Under the pieces are notes generated by a model. That model had not been told where the DNA came from. It saw nothing but the letters and a program-made list of their open reading frames with translations, and searched no databases. This document shows positions 36,637 through 44,814 of a stretch of 64,000 nt of DNA, one piece after another. The DNA comes from Hyphomonas sp. GTDB taxonomy: Bacteria > Pseudomonadota > Alphaproteobacteria > Caulobacterales > Hyphomonadaceae. The translations under genes were made by a program, and so were the position numbers. The stretch covers positions 62,001-126,000 of the forward strand of contig NZ_PNMA01000002.1 of NCBI RefSeq assembly GCF_013823385.1, read 5' to 3'. Numbering within the stretch: the stretch's first letter is position 1; every line of letters begins with the position of its first letter.

Positions 36637-36752
36637 CGGCGCTCCTGCATTGCCTGTCGGGCGCTGGCCAATCTGTCAGGCTCCTGTTAGCAGGTGGACG
36701 CAGATATTGGCGAGCCAATTGCAGCGTTAGTCCGGGGGGAAGGCAACACCTT

Positions 36753-37895
36753 ATGTCTGTATCAGCGCTTCAGAGGCGGGCCCGTGAGGCCAGAAGCTGG
36801 CTGTTTGACAGCTGCTTCCCGCTTTGGGCGGATCACGGCGTGAATGAAGCCGGCCTGTTTCCCGAAGCGCTGACCATGTCGATGGATGAAGTGCCTGCCG
36901 ACATCACCCGCGTGCGCGTGCAGGCCCGGCAGACCTATATGTTTTCCGAAGCCTGGAGAATGGGCTGGAAGCGCGACACGGCCGCCCGCCTGGTGAATGC
37001 CGGCGTGGCAACACTCGCCGGCCCGGCCCTCAATGCACAGGGGCTGCCGGGGCGTGTGCTTTCCTGTGCCACCGGCCAGCTGACCGACCCGGCCTTCGAT
37101 CTTTATGACACTGCCTTCGCCCTATTTGCGCTGGCAGAAGCAGCCCGCGGCCCCGGCCCTGCCGAGCCGGCCCTGGCCGCCGCCCAGGGTATCCTTGCCA
37201 GTCTGGAGCGGGAAGCGCGCGACAGCGTGAATGGTGGCTATGCCGAGACCCTGCCCTCCCCTGCCCAACGCCAGCAGAACCCGCACATGCACCTGCTGGA
37301 AGCCTGCCTGTCGCTGCACGCCCTTCAGCCGGGCGGCGGGCATATGGAGCGGGCCGAAGCGCTGTTTGCTCTTTTCGAAACGAAGTTCACGGCCGGAGAG
37401 CGGGGACTGCTCGGCGAATTCTTCGCGCCCGACTGGAGCCCCCTGCCAGGCGAACCCAGCCGGGTCGTTGAACCGGGCCATCAGTTTGAGTGGGTATGGC
37501 TGCTGCACGCCTATGCCCGGGCGCGCGGAGAACCGGTTTCGCCAGCGGCCGAGCGGCTTTACGCCTATGCGCTGACGACGCTGGATGTGGATGGGCGCGC
37601 CATCCAGTCAGCCGCGCGCGGTGGCGCGCCGGTGGACGCCTCCCGCCGCACCTGGCCGCAGACTGAAGCCCTCAAGGCCCACCTTGCCATGCTGGAGTCC
37701 CGGCGGGACGAGCGCTACGCGGCGGCCGCCTGCCGCAGCTTTGACATCCTGATGGACGAATATCTCACCGAAGACGGCGGCTGGATTGATCATTTTGGCG
37801 CCGATGGCGCGATCCTCTCTTCCAGCATGCCCGCCTCTACCGGCTATCATGTGGTGCTCGCCTTTGCAGAGCTGATCCGCGTGATGGGCGCTTGA
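36753..37895 (+). CDS. AGE family epimerase/isomerase
   Basis: 380-residue (alpha/alpha)6-barrel sugar epimerase or isomerase of the N-acylglucosamine 2-epimerase / mannose-6-phosphate isomerase-like group. Family segments with active-site His and Arg residues: RVRVQARQTYMFSEA, NPHMHLLEACL, EPGHQFEWVWLL, RRTWPQTEALKA and PASTGYHVVLAFAEL. GGGGGAAGG lies before the ATG at 36753. Possibly mannose or glucose isomerase; substrate not fixed. Confidence 0.88.
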   Translation: MSVSALQRRAREARSWLFDSCFPLWADHGVNEAGLFPEALTMSMDEVPADITRVRVQARQTYMFSEAWRMGWKRDTAARLVNAGVATLAGPALNAQGLPGRVLSCATGQLTDPAFDLYDTAFALFALAEAARGPGPAEPALAAAQGILASLEREARDSVNGGYAETLPSPAQRQQNPHMHLLEACLSLHALQPGGGHMERAEALFALFETKFTAGERGLLGEFFAPDWSPLPGEPSRVVEPGHQFEWVWLLHAYARARGEPVSPAAERLYAYALTTLDVDGRAIQSAARGGAPVDASRRTWPQTEALKAHLAMLESRRDERYAAAACRSFDILMDEYLTEDGGWIDHFGADGAILSSSMPASTGYHVVLAFAELIRVMGA

Positions 37896-37973
37896 TATTC
37901 GGCAGATTTGCAGGAAAGAGAGCGGCAAAACCCGGCAGCCTTGAGCCTGGCTGCCCAGAAATTGAGGAACGTC

Positions 37974-38687
37974 ATGACCAAGCTCGTCCTGATCCGGCAC
38001 GGCCAGTCTGCCTGGAACCTTGAAAACCGCTTCACCGGCTGGTGGGACGCAGACCTGACGGAAAAGGGCGAAGCCGAGGCCCGCAAGGCCGGCCAGATGC
38101 TGGCCGCGCTCGACGCCGATTTCCGCGCCGGCTTCACCAGCGTCCAGACGCGCGCCATCCGCACGCTTTGGCTCGCCCTCACCGAAATGAAGCGCGTGTG
38201 GCTGCCCATTGAGAAAGACTGGCACCTCAACGAGCGCCATTATGGCGGCCTCACCGGCCTCGACAAGGCAGAGACGGCTGCCAAGCATGGCGAGGATCAG
38301 GTTCACGTCTGGCGCCGCAGCTATGACATTCCGCCCCCACCGCTGGAAATCGGCAGCCCGCATGATCTCACCCCGGATCCGCGCTATTACGGCATCGACA
38401 TTCCGAACACGGAAAGCCTGAAGACGACGCTGGAACGCGTGCTGCCCTATTGGGAACAGCGCATCGCGCCTGAGCTGATGGCGGGTAAGGACACGCTGAT
38501 CGCCGCGCATGGCAATTCGCTGCGCGCGTTGGTGAAGCATCTCTTCCAGGTGCCGGATGACCAGATCACCGGCATCGAGATTCCAACCGGCAATCCGCTG
38601 TTGATCGAGCTGGATGCCAATCTCAAGCCAATTTCCGTACGCTATCTCGACGAAAGCCGGGCCCAACCGCTGCCGCCGCTGCCATGA
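37974..38687 (+). CDS. gpmA: 2,3-Bisphosphoglycerate-dependent phosphoglycerate mutase
   Basis: Glycolytic mutase interconverting 3- and 2-phosphoglycerate. 237 residues. The phospho-accepting His is in LIRHGQSAWN; other active-site segments are LNERHYGGLTG and AAHGNSLRALVKHL. A 7-bp GGCAGCC/GGCTGCC hairpin lies 18 bases upstream of the start. Its stop overlaps the next gene by 4 bases. Confidence 0.96.
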   Translation: MTKLVLIRHGQSAWNLENRFTGWWDADLTEKGEAEARKAGQMLAALDADFRAGFTSVQTRAIRTLWLALTEMKRVWLPIEKDWHLNERHYGGLTGLDKAETAAKHGEDQVHVWRRSYDIPPPPLEIGSPHDLTPDPRYYGIDIPNTESLKTTLERVLPYWEQRIAPELMAGKDTLIAAHGNSLRALVKHLFQVPDDQITGIEIPTGNPLLIELDANLKPISVRYLDESRAQPLPPLP

Positions 38688-39133
38688 GCAAGCGGCGTGA
38701 CCGGCGGATGATGGGGCGGGCCTTTCAGCTTGCCCGTCTCAATCAGGGGCTTACGGGCAAGAACCCTTCCGTGGGCTGCATACTGGTGGACCCGGCCGGG
38801 CATATCGTTGGCGCGGGCGTCACCGGCACCGGCGGGCGGCCCCATGCCGAAGAGATCGCGCTGGAAGAGGCCGCCGGGAAAGCCAAAGGCGGCACGGCCT
38901 ATGTAACGCTGGAACCCTGCCGGGAGCGCTCCAGCGGGGCGGCTTCCTGCTCACGCAAGCTTGTGGATGCGGGGATTGCGCGCGTGGTGGTCGCCATCGA
39001 AGACCCCCACCCCACCGCGCGGGACGGGCTGGCGATCCTCCGCGAAGGCGGCGTGCGCGTGGAAACCGGCCTTGGAAAACACGCCGCCGCGCGGCTTTAC
39101 CGCTGGTTCTTCGCGGCGTCTCAGGAACACTGA
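38684..39133 (+). CDS. Stand-alone RibD-like pyrimidine deaminase domain
   Basis: 149 residues corresponding only to the N-terminal deaminase half of RibD; the reductase domain is missing. The zinc site is His54-Ala-Glu56 plus Cys79 and Cys89. The motif reads TLEPCRERSSGAASC, with nine residues between the cysteines instead of the usual eight of RibD, and the SHxGRTPPC loop is altered. It may deaminate a different nucleoside or nucleotide. ATGA overlap with gpmA and tail-to-tail contact with the GT4 gene. Confidence 0.8.
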   Translation: MSKRRDRRMMGRAFQLARLNQGLTGKNPSVGCILVDPAGHIVGAGVTGTGGRPHAEEIALEEAAGKAKGGTAYVTLEPCRERSSGAASCSRKLVDAGIARVVVAIEDPHPTARDGLAILREGGVRVETGLGKHAAARLYRWFFAASQEH

Positions 39134-40183
39134 TCAGCCGGCGAACGGCCCGGCATGGGCGCGCACGCGCTCATAGAAAGCAGCCGAATCACGCTGGAAG
39201 GCGGCCTTGTTGAACTGCGCCTCATAGCTGGCGCGGCCACCTTCAACCAGCCGGGCGGCAAGGGCCTTGTCGGTGATCACGCGGGTCAGCGCATTGGCGA
39301 GGGCATCCACATCATTCTTCGGAATGAGGAGGCCATTGATACCGTCTTTGACATAAGCCGCCGGGCCAACCGCATCAGCGGCCACCAGCGGGCGCGAAGC
39401 GGCCCAGGCATCCACCGTCACCGTGCCGAAGGGTTCATAGCGCGAAGGGAAGGCCACCACATCGCAGGCTTCCAGCAGCGCGCCGCGATCATTCCGCCAG
39501 CCGAGGAAACGCACCCGGTCATCCAGGCCAAGGCGTGTGCAATGGGCTTTGAGGTCTGCTTCCAGCGGCCCCTCCCCCGCGATCCACACATAGAGCCCGG
39601 GCACCTTGGCAGTGGCGTCGAGCAGCGTGTCGAGCCCCTTCTTCTCATGCAGGCGGGCCAGGGCGAGGGCCACGGGCGCATCTGCCGGTGTGTTGAGGGC
39701 GGCGCGGTCTGCGGGCGCGGAGCCAGTGAAATCCGCATACGTATGAATGATCCCCGAGCGATCTTCCGGCACGCCCTGCTCGCAGATATGGCGCAGAAGG
39801 TCGATGGTGAGGCCGACATGCCATTCGCAATGGGTGAAGCGGGCCAGCTTGTAATAGCCGCCATACCAGGCAACCGAGCGGTTGCGGTAAGCCTTGGGCG
39901 CGAACTGGCCGGCACGGCCCATCCAGTATTCGATCACATCCGGCTTGAACGCCTTGATGGCCCGGCCAAGAACGCTGCGCGTGGGGAAGGGCCAGGCATT
40001 GTTGAAACTGGCGGTATCGACGCCGATGCCGGCCTCCTTGAACTTGCCGATGCGGAACTGATTGTCCGGGCGTGTCACGACATGCTGGGTGTATCCGGCC
40101 TCGGCAAGGGCCAGCACCGATTCCAGCATGATGTTCTCTGCGCCGCCTTCAGCTGCGCCCGCCATGACATGCATCACCCGCAT
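39134..40183 (-). CDS. GT4-family glycosyltransferase
   Basis: 349 residues from the ATG at 40183, with GGGAG 7 bases upstream. GT-B fold: N-terminal HVMAGAAEGGAENIM, C-terminal donor site ARLHEKKGLDTLLDA, IAGEGPLE, and FPSRYEPFGTVTVDAWAASRPLVAADAVGPAAYV. Probably acts in LPS, capsule or glycolipid assembly; no other glycan genes adjoin it. Confidence 0.9.
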   Translation of the reverse strand: MRVMHVMAGAAEGGAENIMLESVLALAEAGYTQHVVTRPDNQFRIGKFKEAGIGVDTASFNNAWPFPTRSVLGRAIKAFKPDVIEYWMGRAGQFAPKAYRNRSVAWYGGYYKLARFTHCEWHVGLTIDLLRHICEQGVPEDRSGIIHTYADFTGSAPADRAALNTPADAPVALALARLHEKKGLDTLLDATAKVPGLYVWIAGEGPLEADLKAHCTRLGLDDRVRFLGWRNDRGALLEACDVVAFPSRYEPFGTVTVDAWAASRPLVAADAVGPAAYVKDGINGLLIPKNDVDALANALTRVITDKALAARLVEGGRASYEAQFNKAAFQRDSAAFYERVRAHAGPFAG

Positions 40184-40313
40184 TTTTCGTCTCCCGGAAC
40201 CGTATTCCTGTTGCAACAGCGCATACCGGGGAACAGCGATTGCGGCAAACTATGCTTGGCAGCGGGAAATGAACTGCCTAGAGAGACCCCATGTTTCCCG
40301 AGAGATTTTTCTG

Positions 40314-41339
40314 ATGGCTGGCTACAGACTCTTTGGCGCTGACACGTCGCCCTACTCTTTCAAGGTGCGCGCGGCGTTGCGTTACAAGGGGCTCGACTTT
40401 GAATGGGTCGCGCGCTGCAGCGCCAATGAAGCCGAATTCCGCGAGCTGGCCAGGACACCCACCGTGCCGCTGCTGGTCTCGCCGGAAGGCAAGGTGAACC
40501 AGGATTCCACGCAGATCCTGTCGATCCTCGACAAGGCCCATCCGGAACCCGCGATCCAGCCGGAAGACAGCGCGCTGGCACTTCTGTCGCTGATCCTTGA
40601 GGATTATGCGGACGAATGGCTGAACAAGGCGATGTTCCAGCAGCGCTGGGGCCAGATGCCTGACCGGGACGCGGCCTCCATCCGCGTGCTGGTGCAGCTC
40701 AATGGCGGCAAGCGCCCGCGCGCCTACAAGACCCCGGCCAAGCAGATTGCCGAGCGGATGCTGGCGCGCCTGCCGCTGGTGGGGGCCGAAGCCCAGAATG
40801 CCGGCGCGCTGGAAGCCTCCTATCGCCGCTTTGCGCTGCGCCTGAACGACCATCTGAAGGAGCATCTGTTCCTGCTGGGCGGGCGCCCTTCTGCGGCTGA
40901 CTTTGCGCTGGCCGCGCAGTTTCAGCAGATGCTGACCGATCCGACCCCCGCTGCCTGGCTGAACGACCGGGCGCCTTTCGTGGTGGCCTGGTGCGAGAAT
41001 ATGGCGGACCCCAAGGCGGGCGGGCCGTTTGCCGAGCTGGACGCGCTGAAGCCCACGCTGCTGGCGCTGTTCGAGGAAGATGTGGCGCGCGCCTATCTGC
41101 CCTGGGCAAACGCCAATGCGGCGAGCGCCGGGCGTCAGGCCAGGCGGTTTTCGGTGACGCTGGAAGGCGGCGTATTCGAGCAGGCGACGCAGAATTATGC
41201 CGGCCGCTCTTTCCAGAAACTGCGCGACCGCGTGCGCAGCGCCAAGGAGGCCGAGGGCCTGGATGCCTTCCTGGCCGAAGCCGGAGCGGCGGCGTTTTTT
41301 GCCGAGCCGCGCGCCAAGGAAAAAACCCCCGCAGCCTGA
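40314..41339 (+). CDS. Glutathione S-transferase-like protein with extended C terminus
   Basis: 341 residues, well over the usual about 210. GST N-terminal domain (LFGADTSPYSFKVRAALRYKGL, TVPLLV, NQDSTQILSILD) and a helical C-terminal domain (PSAADFALAAQF). An extra about 90 residues follow (from about 250 on). The SPYSFK motif could place a Ser or Tyr at the glutathione site. The ATG at 40314 fits the family. Role unknown. Confidence 0.82.
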   Translation: MAGYRLFGADTSPYSFKVRAALRYKGLDFEWVARCSANEAEFRELARTPTVPLLVSPEGKVNQDSTQILSILDKAHPEPAIQPEDSALALLSLILEDYADEWLNKAMFQQRWGQMPDRDAASIRVLVQLNGGKRPRAYKTPAKQIAERMLARLPLVGAEAQNAGALEASYRRFALRLNDHLKEHLFLLGGRPSAADFALAAQFQQMLTDPTPAAWLNDRAPFVVAWCENMADPKAGGPFAELDALKPTLLALFEEDVARAYLPWANANAASAGRQARRFSVTLEGGVFEQATQNYAGRSFQKLRDRVRSAKEAEGLDAFLAEAGAAAFFAEPRAKEKTPAA

Positions 41340-41389
41340 GCTGCGAGGGCCTTCGTTCCGTCGCCTCACGGCAAACGCTGTAAGCTGAT

Positions 41390-41875
41390 TTAAGCTGCGT
41401 TGTCTGTGGCGGACTTCTTGCCGATCAGTTTCGGACCCTTGGCGGGGACACCGGTCCCGATTTCGATCTTGCGCGCTTTCTTCTCTTCCGGGATCTCCCG
41501 GATGAGGTCGATGCGCAGCACGCCATGCTCAAGACTTGCCCCGGTCACGAGAACGTGATCGGCCAGCTGGAAGCGGCGGATGAAGCTGCGCTGGGCGATG
41601 CCGCGATGGAGGAAATTGCGGCCATTGCCATCTTCGGTTTCGCCTTTCTTGCCGGCGACCGTGAGCAGGCCTTCCTTGGTTTCGATTTCGAGGTCAGCCT
41701 CGGTAAACCCGGCGACGGCGATCTCGATGGCGAAGGCGTTTTCGTCTACTTTCTCGATATTATAAGGGGGATAGCCCTGCGTCCCGTCGAGGCGGGAGGC
41801 CTGATCAATCATGCCGGCGAGACGGTCAAAGCCGACCATGGTGCGATACAGGGGGGTGAGATCGATATTGCTCAT
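41390..41875 (-). CDS. Small heat shock protein (Hsp20/IbpA type)
   Basis: 161-residue holdase chaperone with an alpha-crystallin domain at about 38-130 (PYNIEKVDENAFAIEIAVAGFTEADLEIETKEGLLTV, LHRGIAQRSFIRRFQLADHV, GVLRIDLIREIPEEKK) and a short C-terminal tail. The opening LTPLYRTMVGFDRLAGMID matches IbpA. GAGGA lies 7 bases before the ATG. The leader contains CAACCACAGTTG, a TTGCT near the ribosome site, and one GTTGGAGT motif copy. Confidence 0.94.
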   Translation of the reverse strand: MSNIDLTPLYRTMVGFDRLAGMIDQASRLDGTQGYPPYNIEKVDENAFAIEIAVAGFTEADLEIETKEGLLTVAGKKGETEDGNGRNFLHRGIAQRSFIRRFQLADHVLVTGASLEHGVLRIDLIREIPEEKKARKIEIGTGVPAKGPKLIGKKSATDNAA

Positions 41876-42051
41876 TTAACAGTCCTCTCAAAAGCAACTG
41901 TGGTTGGAGTTTTTCGGAGGGGAAGCGAGACCCCAGCCCGTTGACGTGGCGCTGGCACTTCTTCCGGCCCCGGCCCGCTCTGCGGCACCGTGACAAGCCC
42001 TATGTGGGTAGCGTAGGAGGGGTATCAAGACCCCTGGGATGGAGACGTTTG

Positions 42052-42951
42052 ATGAAAAAACTGATGCTGATGGCCGCTTCTGCGGCGATGCTGGCCGCCT
42101 GCTCTCAGGCAGCGCCGCCGGCAGAAGCGCCCGCAGACGGCGCCGGCGCCGAGACCGCCACAAGCGAGGCCGCCCCGGCCGTGAGCCTGGCCGATATCGT
42201 CAATTCCGACCTGCGCTCGGCCGAGGAAAAGGCGCGTGACCAGTGGCGCCACCCGGTGGAGACGCTGGAATTCTTCGGCATCGAGGCAGATGACAAGGTG
42301 GTCGAGATCTGGCCGGGCGGGGGCTGGTACACCAATATCCTGGCGCCCTGGCTGGCCTCGGGCGGCGGCACGCTGGTGGCGGCCGGCTTTGACACGGCCT
42401 CGGTGGAAGATCCTGAGCGCCGCGCCCGGATGGAGGAGCGCCTGGCCGAATTCAAGAACGCCTATGCCGATCCGCGCTTCGGAACCATTGAATATTCAGC
42501 GTTTTCTGCCACCTCCGGCCCGCTGACCGAGGCCGGCACGGCCGATGCCGTGCTGACCTTCCGCAACATCCATAACTGGATGGCGGGCGGCTATACCGAG
42601 AAATTCTTCACCGACGCCTATGCCGCGCTGAAGCCCGGCGGCACCCTGGGCGTGGTGGAACACCGCCTGCCCTCGACCGCGATGCAGGACCCGACCGCCT
42701 CCAGCGGCTATGTTCACGAGGACTTCGTGAAGGGCCTCGCCACCGCCGCCGGTTTTGAATTCGTGGAAGCGAGCGAAATCAACGCCAACCCGGCCGACAC
42801 CGCCGACCACCCCTTCGGCGTGTGGACCCTGCCGCCCAACAGCGCCACCGCCGGCCGCGACGGGGTGACCATCGAGGGCTTTGACCCGGAGAAATACAAG
42901 GCCATCGGCGAGAGCGACCGGATGACCCTTAAATTCCGCAAGCCGGACTAA
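42052..42951 (+). CDS. Predicted lipoprotein, SAM-dependent methyltransferase-like
   Basis: 299 residues. Signal peptide with a lipobox at LAACSQ, an Ala/Pro/Glu linker, then a Rossmann-like methyltransferase domain (VVEIWPGGGWYTNILAPWLASGG as motif I, FRNIHNWM, LKPGGTLGVVEHR). This matches the family of periplasmic predicted methyltransferases (COG4798 type). Methyl transfer in the periplasm is surprising because SAM is cytosolic, so the real activity is open. GGAG lies 7 bases before the ATG at 42052. Confidence 0.87.
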   Translation: MKKLMLMAASAAMLAACSQAAPPAEAPADGAGAETATSEAAPAVSLADIVNSDLRSAEEKARDQWRHPVETLEFFGIEADDKVVEIWPGGGWYTNILAPWLASGGGTLVAAGFDTASVEDPERRARMEERLAEFKNAYADPRFGTIEYSAFSATSGPLTEAGTADAVLTFRNIHNWMAGGYTEKFFTDAYAALKPGGTLGVVEHRLPSTAMQDPTASSGYVHEDFVKGLATAAGFEFVEASEINANPADTADHPFGVWTLPPNSATAGRDGVTIEGFDPEKYKAIGESDRMTLKFRKPD

Positions 42952-42974
42952 GGGCCACTTCCCTTCCCCAACCC

Positions 42975-43010
42975 AAAGCCCGCCCGGACCCCCGCGGCGG
43001 GCTTTCCTTT
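42975..43010 (+). terminator. Rho-independent terminator after the methyltransferase gene
   Basis: A perfect 10-bp stem AAAGCCCGCC/GGCGGGCTTT with an 11-base loop, followed by CCTTTT, 24 bases after the stop. Confidence 0.8.
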
Positions 43011-43033
43011 TGGGGGACAAGCGCCCGGAAAAA

Positions 43034-43074
43034 ACTCCAACGGAAACTCCAACGAGGAGGGCAAAAACTCCAAC
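43034..43074. repeat. Second ACTCCAAC cluster
   Basis: ACTCCAAC occurs at 43034, 43046 and 43067, each preceded by a run of A. Same motif as the cluster after hisE. All three copies are in one orientation here, so there is no hairpin. Confidence 0.6.
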
Positions 43075-43406
43075 GGGGCTTCAACTGCATTTGGATATAA
43101 CGACGATCGAAAGTTTGAACCGGATGGGGTGGAAGGCAAGCGCCTTGCGGATAGGCGGATGGTGCGGCCGGTATCGCATATTCAGATGGTGAAGCGCTTT
43201 AAGTGCTGGCATGCTAAACAGAATAAAACGTGAACATGGGGAATCGACTCAGGGTTGCGAATCCGCTCCTATGAGTTGCCGCCGAATCGCCCGCCAGCGA
43301 CCGGGGCTTATGTTCAAACGTTGGAGTGCGATTGGTCTTGGTTAGAACCCCACCTTTTGGAGCCGGGACTCAGGGTCAATTAACTCTGCAACACAAGGAG
43401 TTCTCA
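43075..43406. other. Gene-free stretch
   Basis: 332 bases of lower GC than the surroundings. No convincing coding frame, RNA gene or strong repeat was seen apart from one GTTGGAGT at 43320 and the ribosome site AAGGAG (43395-43400) of the next gene. Confidence 0.5.
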
Positions 43407-43703
43407 GTGACCGAGAAGAGCCCTTCGCAACAAGGAATTGTCATAAAAGGCAACACCTTCAAGCATGTCGGAACCGCCGCTCTTATCGACGGACGTACAG
43501 ACGTTTCGTACGAAGACAACGTTCACATCCATACACAACGGGGTCTGGTGGTTTCACGGGAACCAATCGAACCTGATGGCCAAGTAATCGAAGGCTTCTA
43601 CAAACGCGCCGCAGCAGGCTGGATAAAGCCAATCGTGATTACCGCAGTAGGCGGCGTTATTGCTGGCTTGGGCCTGATTTTCTTTGGTGCTGGATCTGGA
43701 TAG
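43407..43703 (+). CDS. Hypothetical protein with C-terminal membrane segment
   Basis: 98 residues from a GTG at 43407, with AAGGAG 6 bases upstream. A soluble N-terminal domain (GIVIKGNTFKHVGTAALIDGRTDVSYEDNVH) and one C-terminal membrane span (IVITAVGGVIAGLGLIFFGAG). Composition is lower in GC than the neighbours, suggesting recent arrival. No family recognised. Confidence 0.6.
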   Translation: MTEKSPSQQGIVIKGNTFKHVGTAALIDGRTDVSYEDNVHIHTQRGLVVSREPIEPDGQVIEGFYKRAAAGWIKPIVITAVGGVIAGLGLIFFGAGSG

Positions 43704-43846
43704 CGTCACTGCTAACCGTTTGGGGGCGGAATTTGGCGCCCGCCCTTTCTTGCGGCGGTGACGGCGATACCGACTTGGTGGTATGTATTCTTCGATAAGC
43801 ATCCACCCGTGGCTCAAATCCCAAGCATCGAGTCAGATCGCGCCAC

Positions 43847-43940
43847 CTAGGTCGGATAGAGGCTGGGAAGCCGAAATCCGGCGCGCACGGGCGCCGTATT
43901 GGGTGATGGCGGATTTCGCTTTGCTCTATCCGCCCTACGG
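43847..43940. repeat. Dispersed inverted-repeat element
   Basis: Imperfect arms at 43847-43880 and 43910-43940 share GGATAGAG and GAAATCCG on one side and CGGATTTCGC and CTCTATCCGCCCTACG on the other. In design it resembles the 33-base palindrome at 6018-6106, ending in the same CCCTACGGG. Confidence 0.55.
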
Positions 43941-43974
43941 GTTGGGAACCGGCTTTGCCTTCCGCTTGACGGCA

Positions 43975-43992
43975 ATACCGACTAGTTGGTAT
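43975..43992. promoter_or_regulatory. Operator-like palindrome of the TetR gene
   Basis: ATACCGACTAGTTGGTAT is an 18-base palindrome with one mismatched pair, 25 bases before the ATG at 44018. A weaker copy lies at 43767-43784, with 208 bases between the two centres. Confidence 0.55.
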
Positions 43993-44017
43993 GCTTCCCG
44001 TCAAGGAGCACCCACCC

Positions 44018-44641
44018 ATGGCCCGGAAGGCGAATCCGCAGACGCGGGACAATCTGATGGAGGCCGCTTTCGGGCTGGTGCGCCAGCAGGGGCTCTCCGC
44101 GACGAGTGTGGATGAGATCTGTGCGGCCGCTGGCGTGTCGAAGGGCGCGTTCTTTCATCATTTCCGCAGCAAGGAGGAGCTGGCCGCCGCCGCCGCCCAT
44201 CACTGGAGCGAGGTGACCGAGGCCTTCTTCGAGACCGCGCCTTACCATGACGCGGCTGATCCGCTGGCCCGCGTGCTCGGCTATATCGACTTTCGCCGCG
44301 AGATGATGAGCGGGGAGATTGCCGAATTTACCTGTTTTGTTGGCACGATGGCGCAGGAGGCCTGGGCGACGAGCGCGCCTGTGGCGGCCGCCAGCTGGGA
44401 CAGCATGCGCCGGCATGGCGAGCGGCTGGTGCCCGATATTGAAGCGGCGATGGCCGCGCGCGGCATTACGGGCGGCTGGAGCGCGCAGGGCCTGGCGCTG
44501 CATATCGTGGCGGTGACGCAGGGCGCGTTCATCCTGGCCAAGGCGAGCGGAGACGCCGCGCCCGCGCGGGAGAGCCTGGATCATCTGCGCCGCTATGTGG
44601 CGCTGCTGTTTGCAGCCCCTGCCCTACCCGCAACAGAATAA
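44018..44641 (+). CDS. TetR-family transcriptional regulator
   Basis: 207 residues from the ATG at 44018, with AAGGAG 9 bases upstream; an ATG at 43991 would lie inside the operator. HTH region: GLVRQQGLSATSVDEICAAAGVSKGAFFHHFRSKEELA. The C-terminal domain is of the type often found with SRPBCC/DHFR-like operons (FTCFVGTMAQEAW). First gene of an operon with a deleted SRPBCC gene, a RibD-C/DHFR-like gene and a second SRPBCC gene. Confidence 0.88.
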   Translation: MARKANPQTRDNLMEAAFGLVRQQGLSATSVDEICAAAGVSKGAFFHHFRSKEELAAAAAHHWSEVTEAFFETAPYHDAADPLARVLGYIDFRREMMSGEIAEFTCFVGTMAQEAWATSAPVAAASWDSMRRHGERLVPDIEAAMAARGITGGWSAQGLALHIVAVTQGAFILAKASGDAAPARESLDHLRRYVALLFAAPALPATE

Positions 44642-44655
44642 CCGGAGGAAACGCC

Positions 44656-44802
44656 ATGCTATCGGCCATTCATCTGCACCGTGTGCTGACGGCCAATCCG
44701 CAGAAGGTGTACCGCGCCTTCATCGCGCCTGATGCGATGGCAAGCTGGCAGGAAGGCCTGGAGAAACTGGCCTGGCCGGCGGGGCCGGGGATCAATCAGT
44801 AG
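44656..44802 (+). pseudogene. Internally deleted SRPBCC gene (48 codons left)
   Basis: The first 30 residues (IHLHRVLTANPQKVYRAF, ending at MASW) match the start of SRPBCC/AHSA1 proteins. The last 18 (SWQEGLEKLA...INQ) match their usual C terminus (GWQESLxxLAxLVEPEI). The roughly 100 residues in between are missing, without a frameshift; the join falls at a Trp shared by both ends. GGAGGAA precedes the ATG, so it may still be translated. Either a relic or a minimal peptide. Confidence 0.75.
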
Positions 44803-44814
44803 ACGGAGCGCGCG

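Larger units (their letters stand above)
43759..44022. repeat. Direct duplication of a TetR leader/operator flanking an inverted-repeat element
   Basis: The sequence at 43759-43813 recurs at 43967-44022: 23 of the first 27 bases match (TGACGGCnATACCGACT), as do 14 of 16 at the far end (AGCA-C-CCACCC-TGGC). The second copy carries the operator and ATG of the TetR gene; in the first copy the ATG is GTG and the frame stops after a few codons. Between them lies the element at 43847-43940. Confidence 0.7.

Noticed and set aside
37934-37955. GGCAGCC/GGCTGCC hairpin before gpmA as a terminator
   Set aside because: Only 7 bp, no T run, and the downstream gene starts 18 bases later; too weak to list as a regulatory element on its own.
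39155-40342. 395-codon plus-strand frame opposite the GT4 gene
   Set aside because: The minus-strand glycosyltransferase is complete with donor-site motifs; the plus frame lacks any.
43010-43192. 60-codon frame after the methyltransferase terminator
   Set aside because: It begins within the terminator tail and ACTCCAAC repeats and has no ribosome site or family resemblance.
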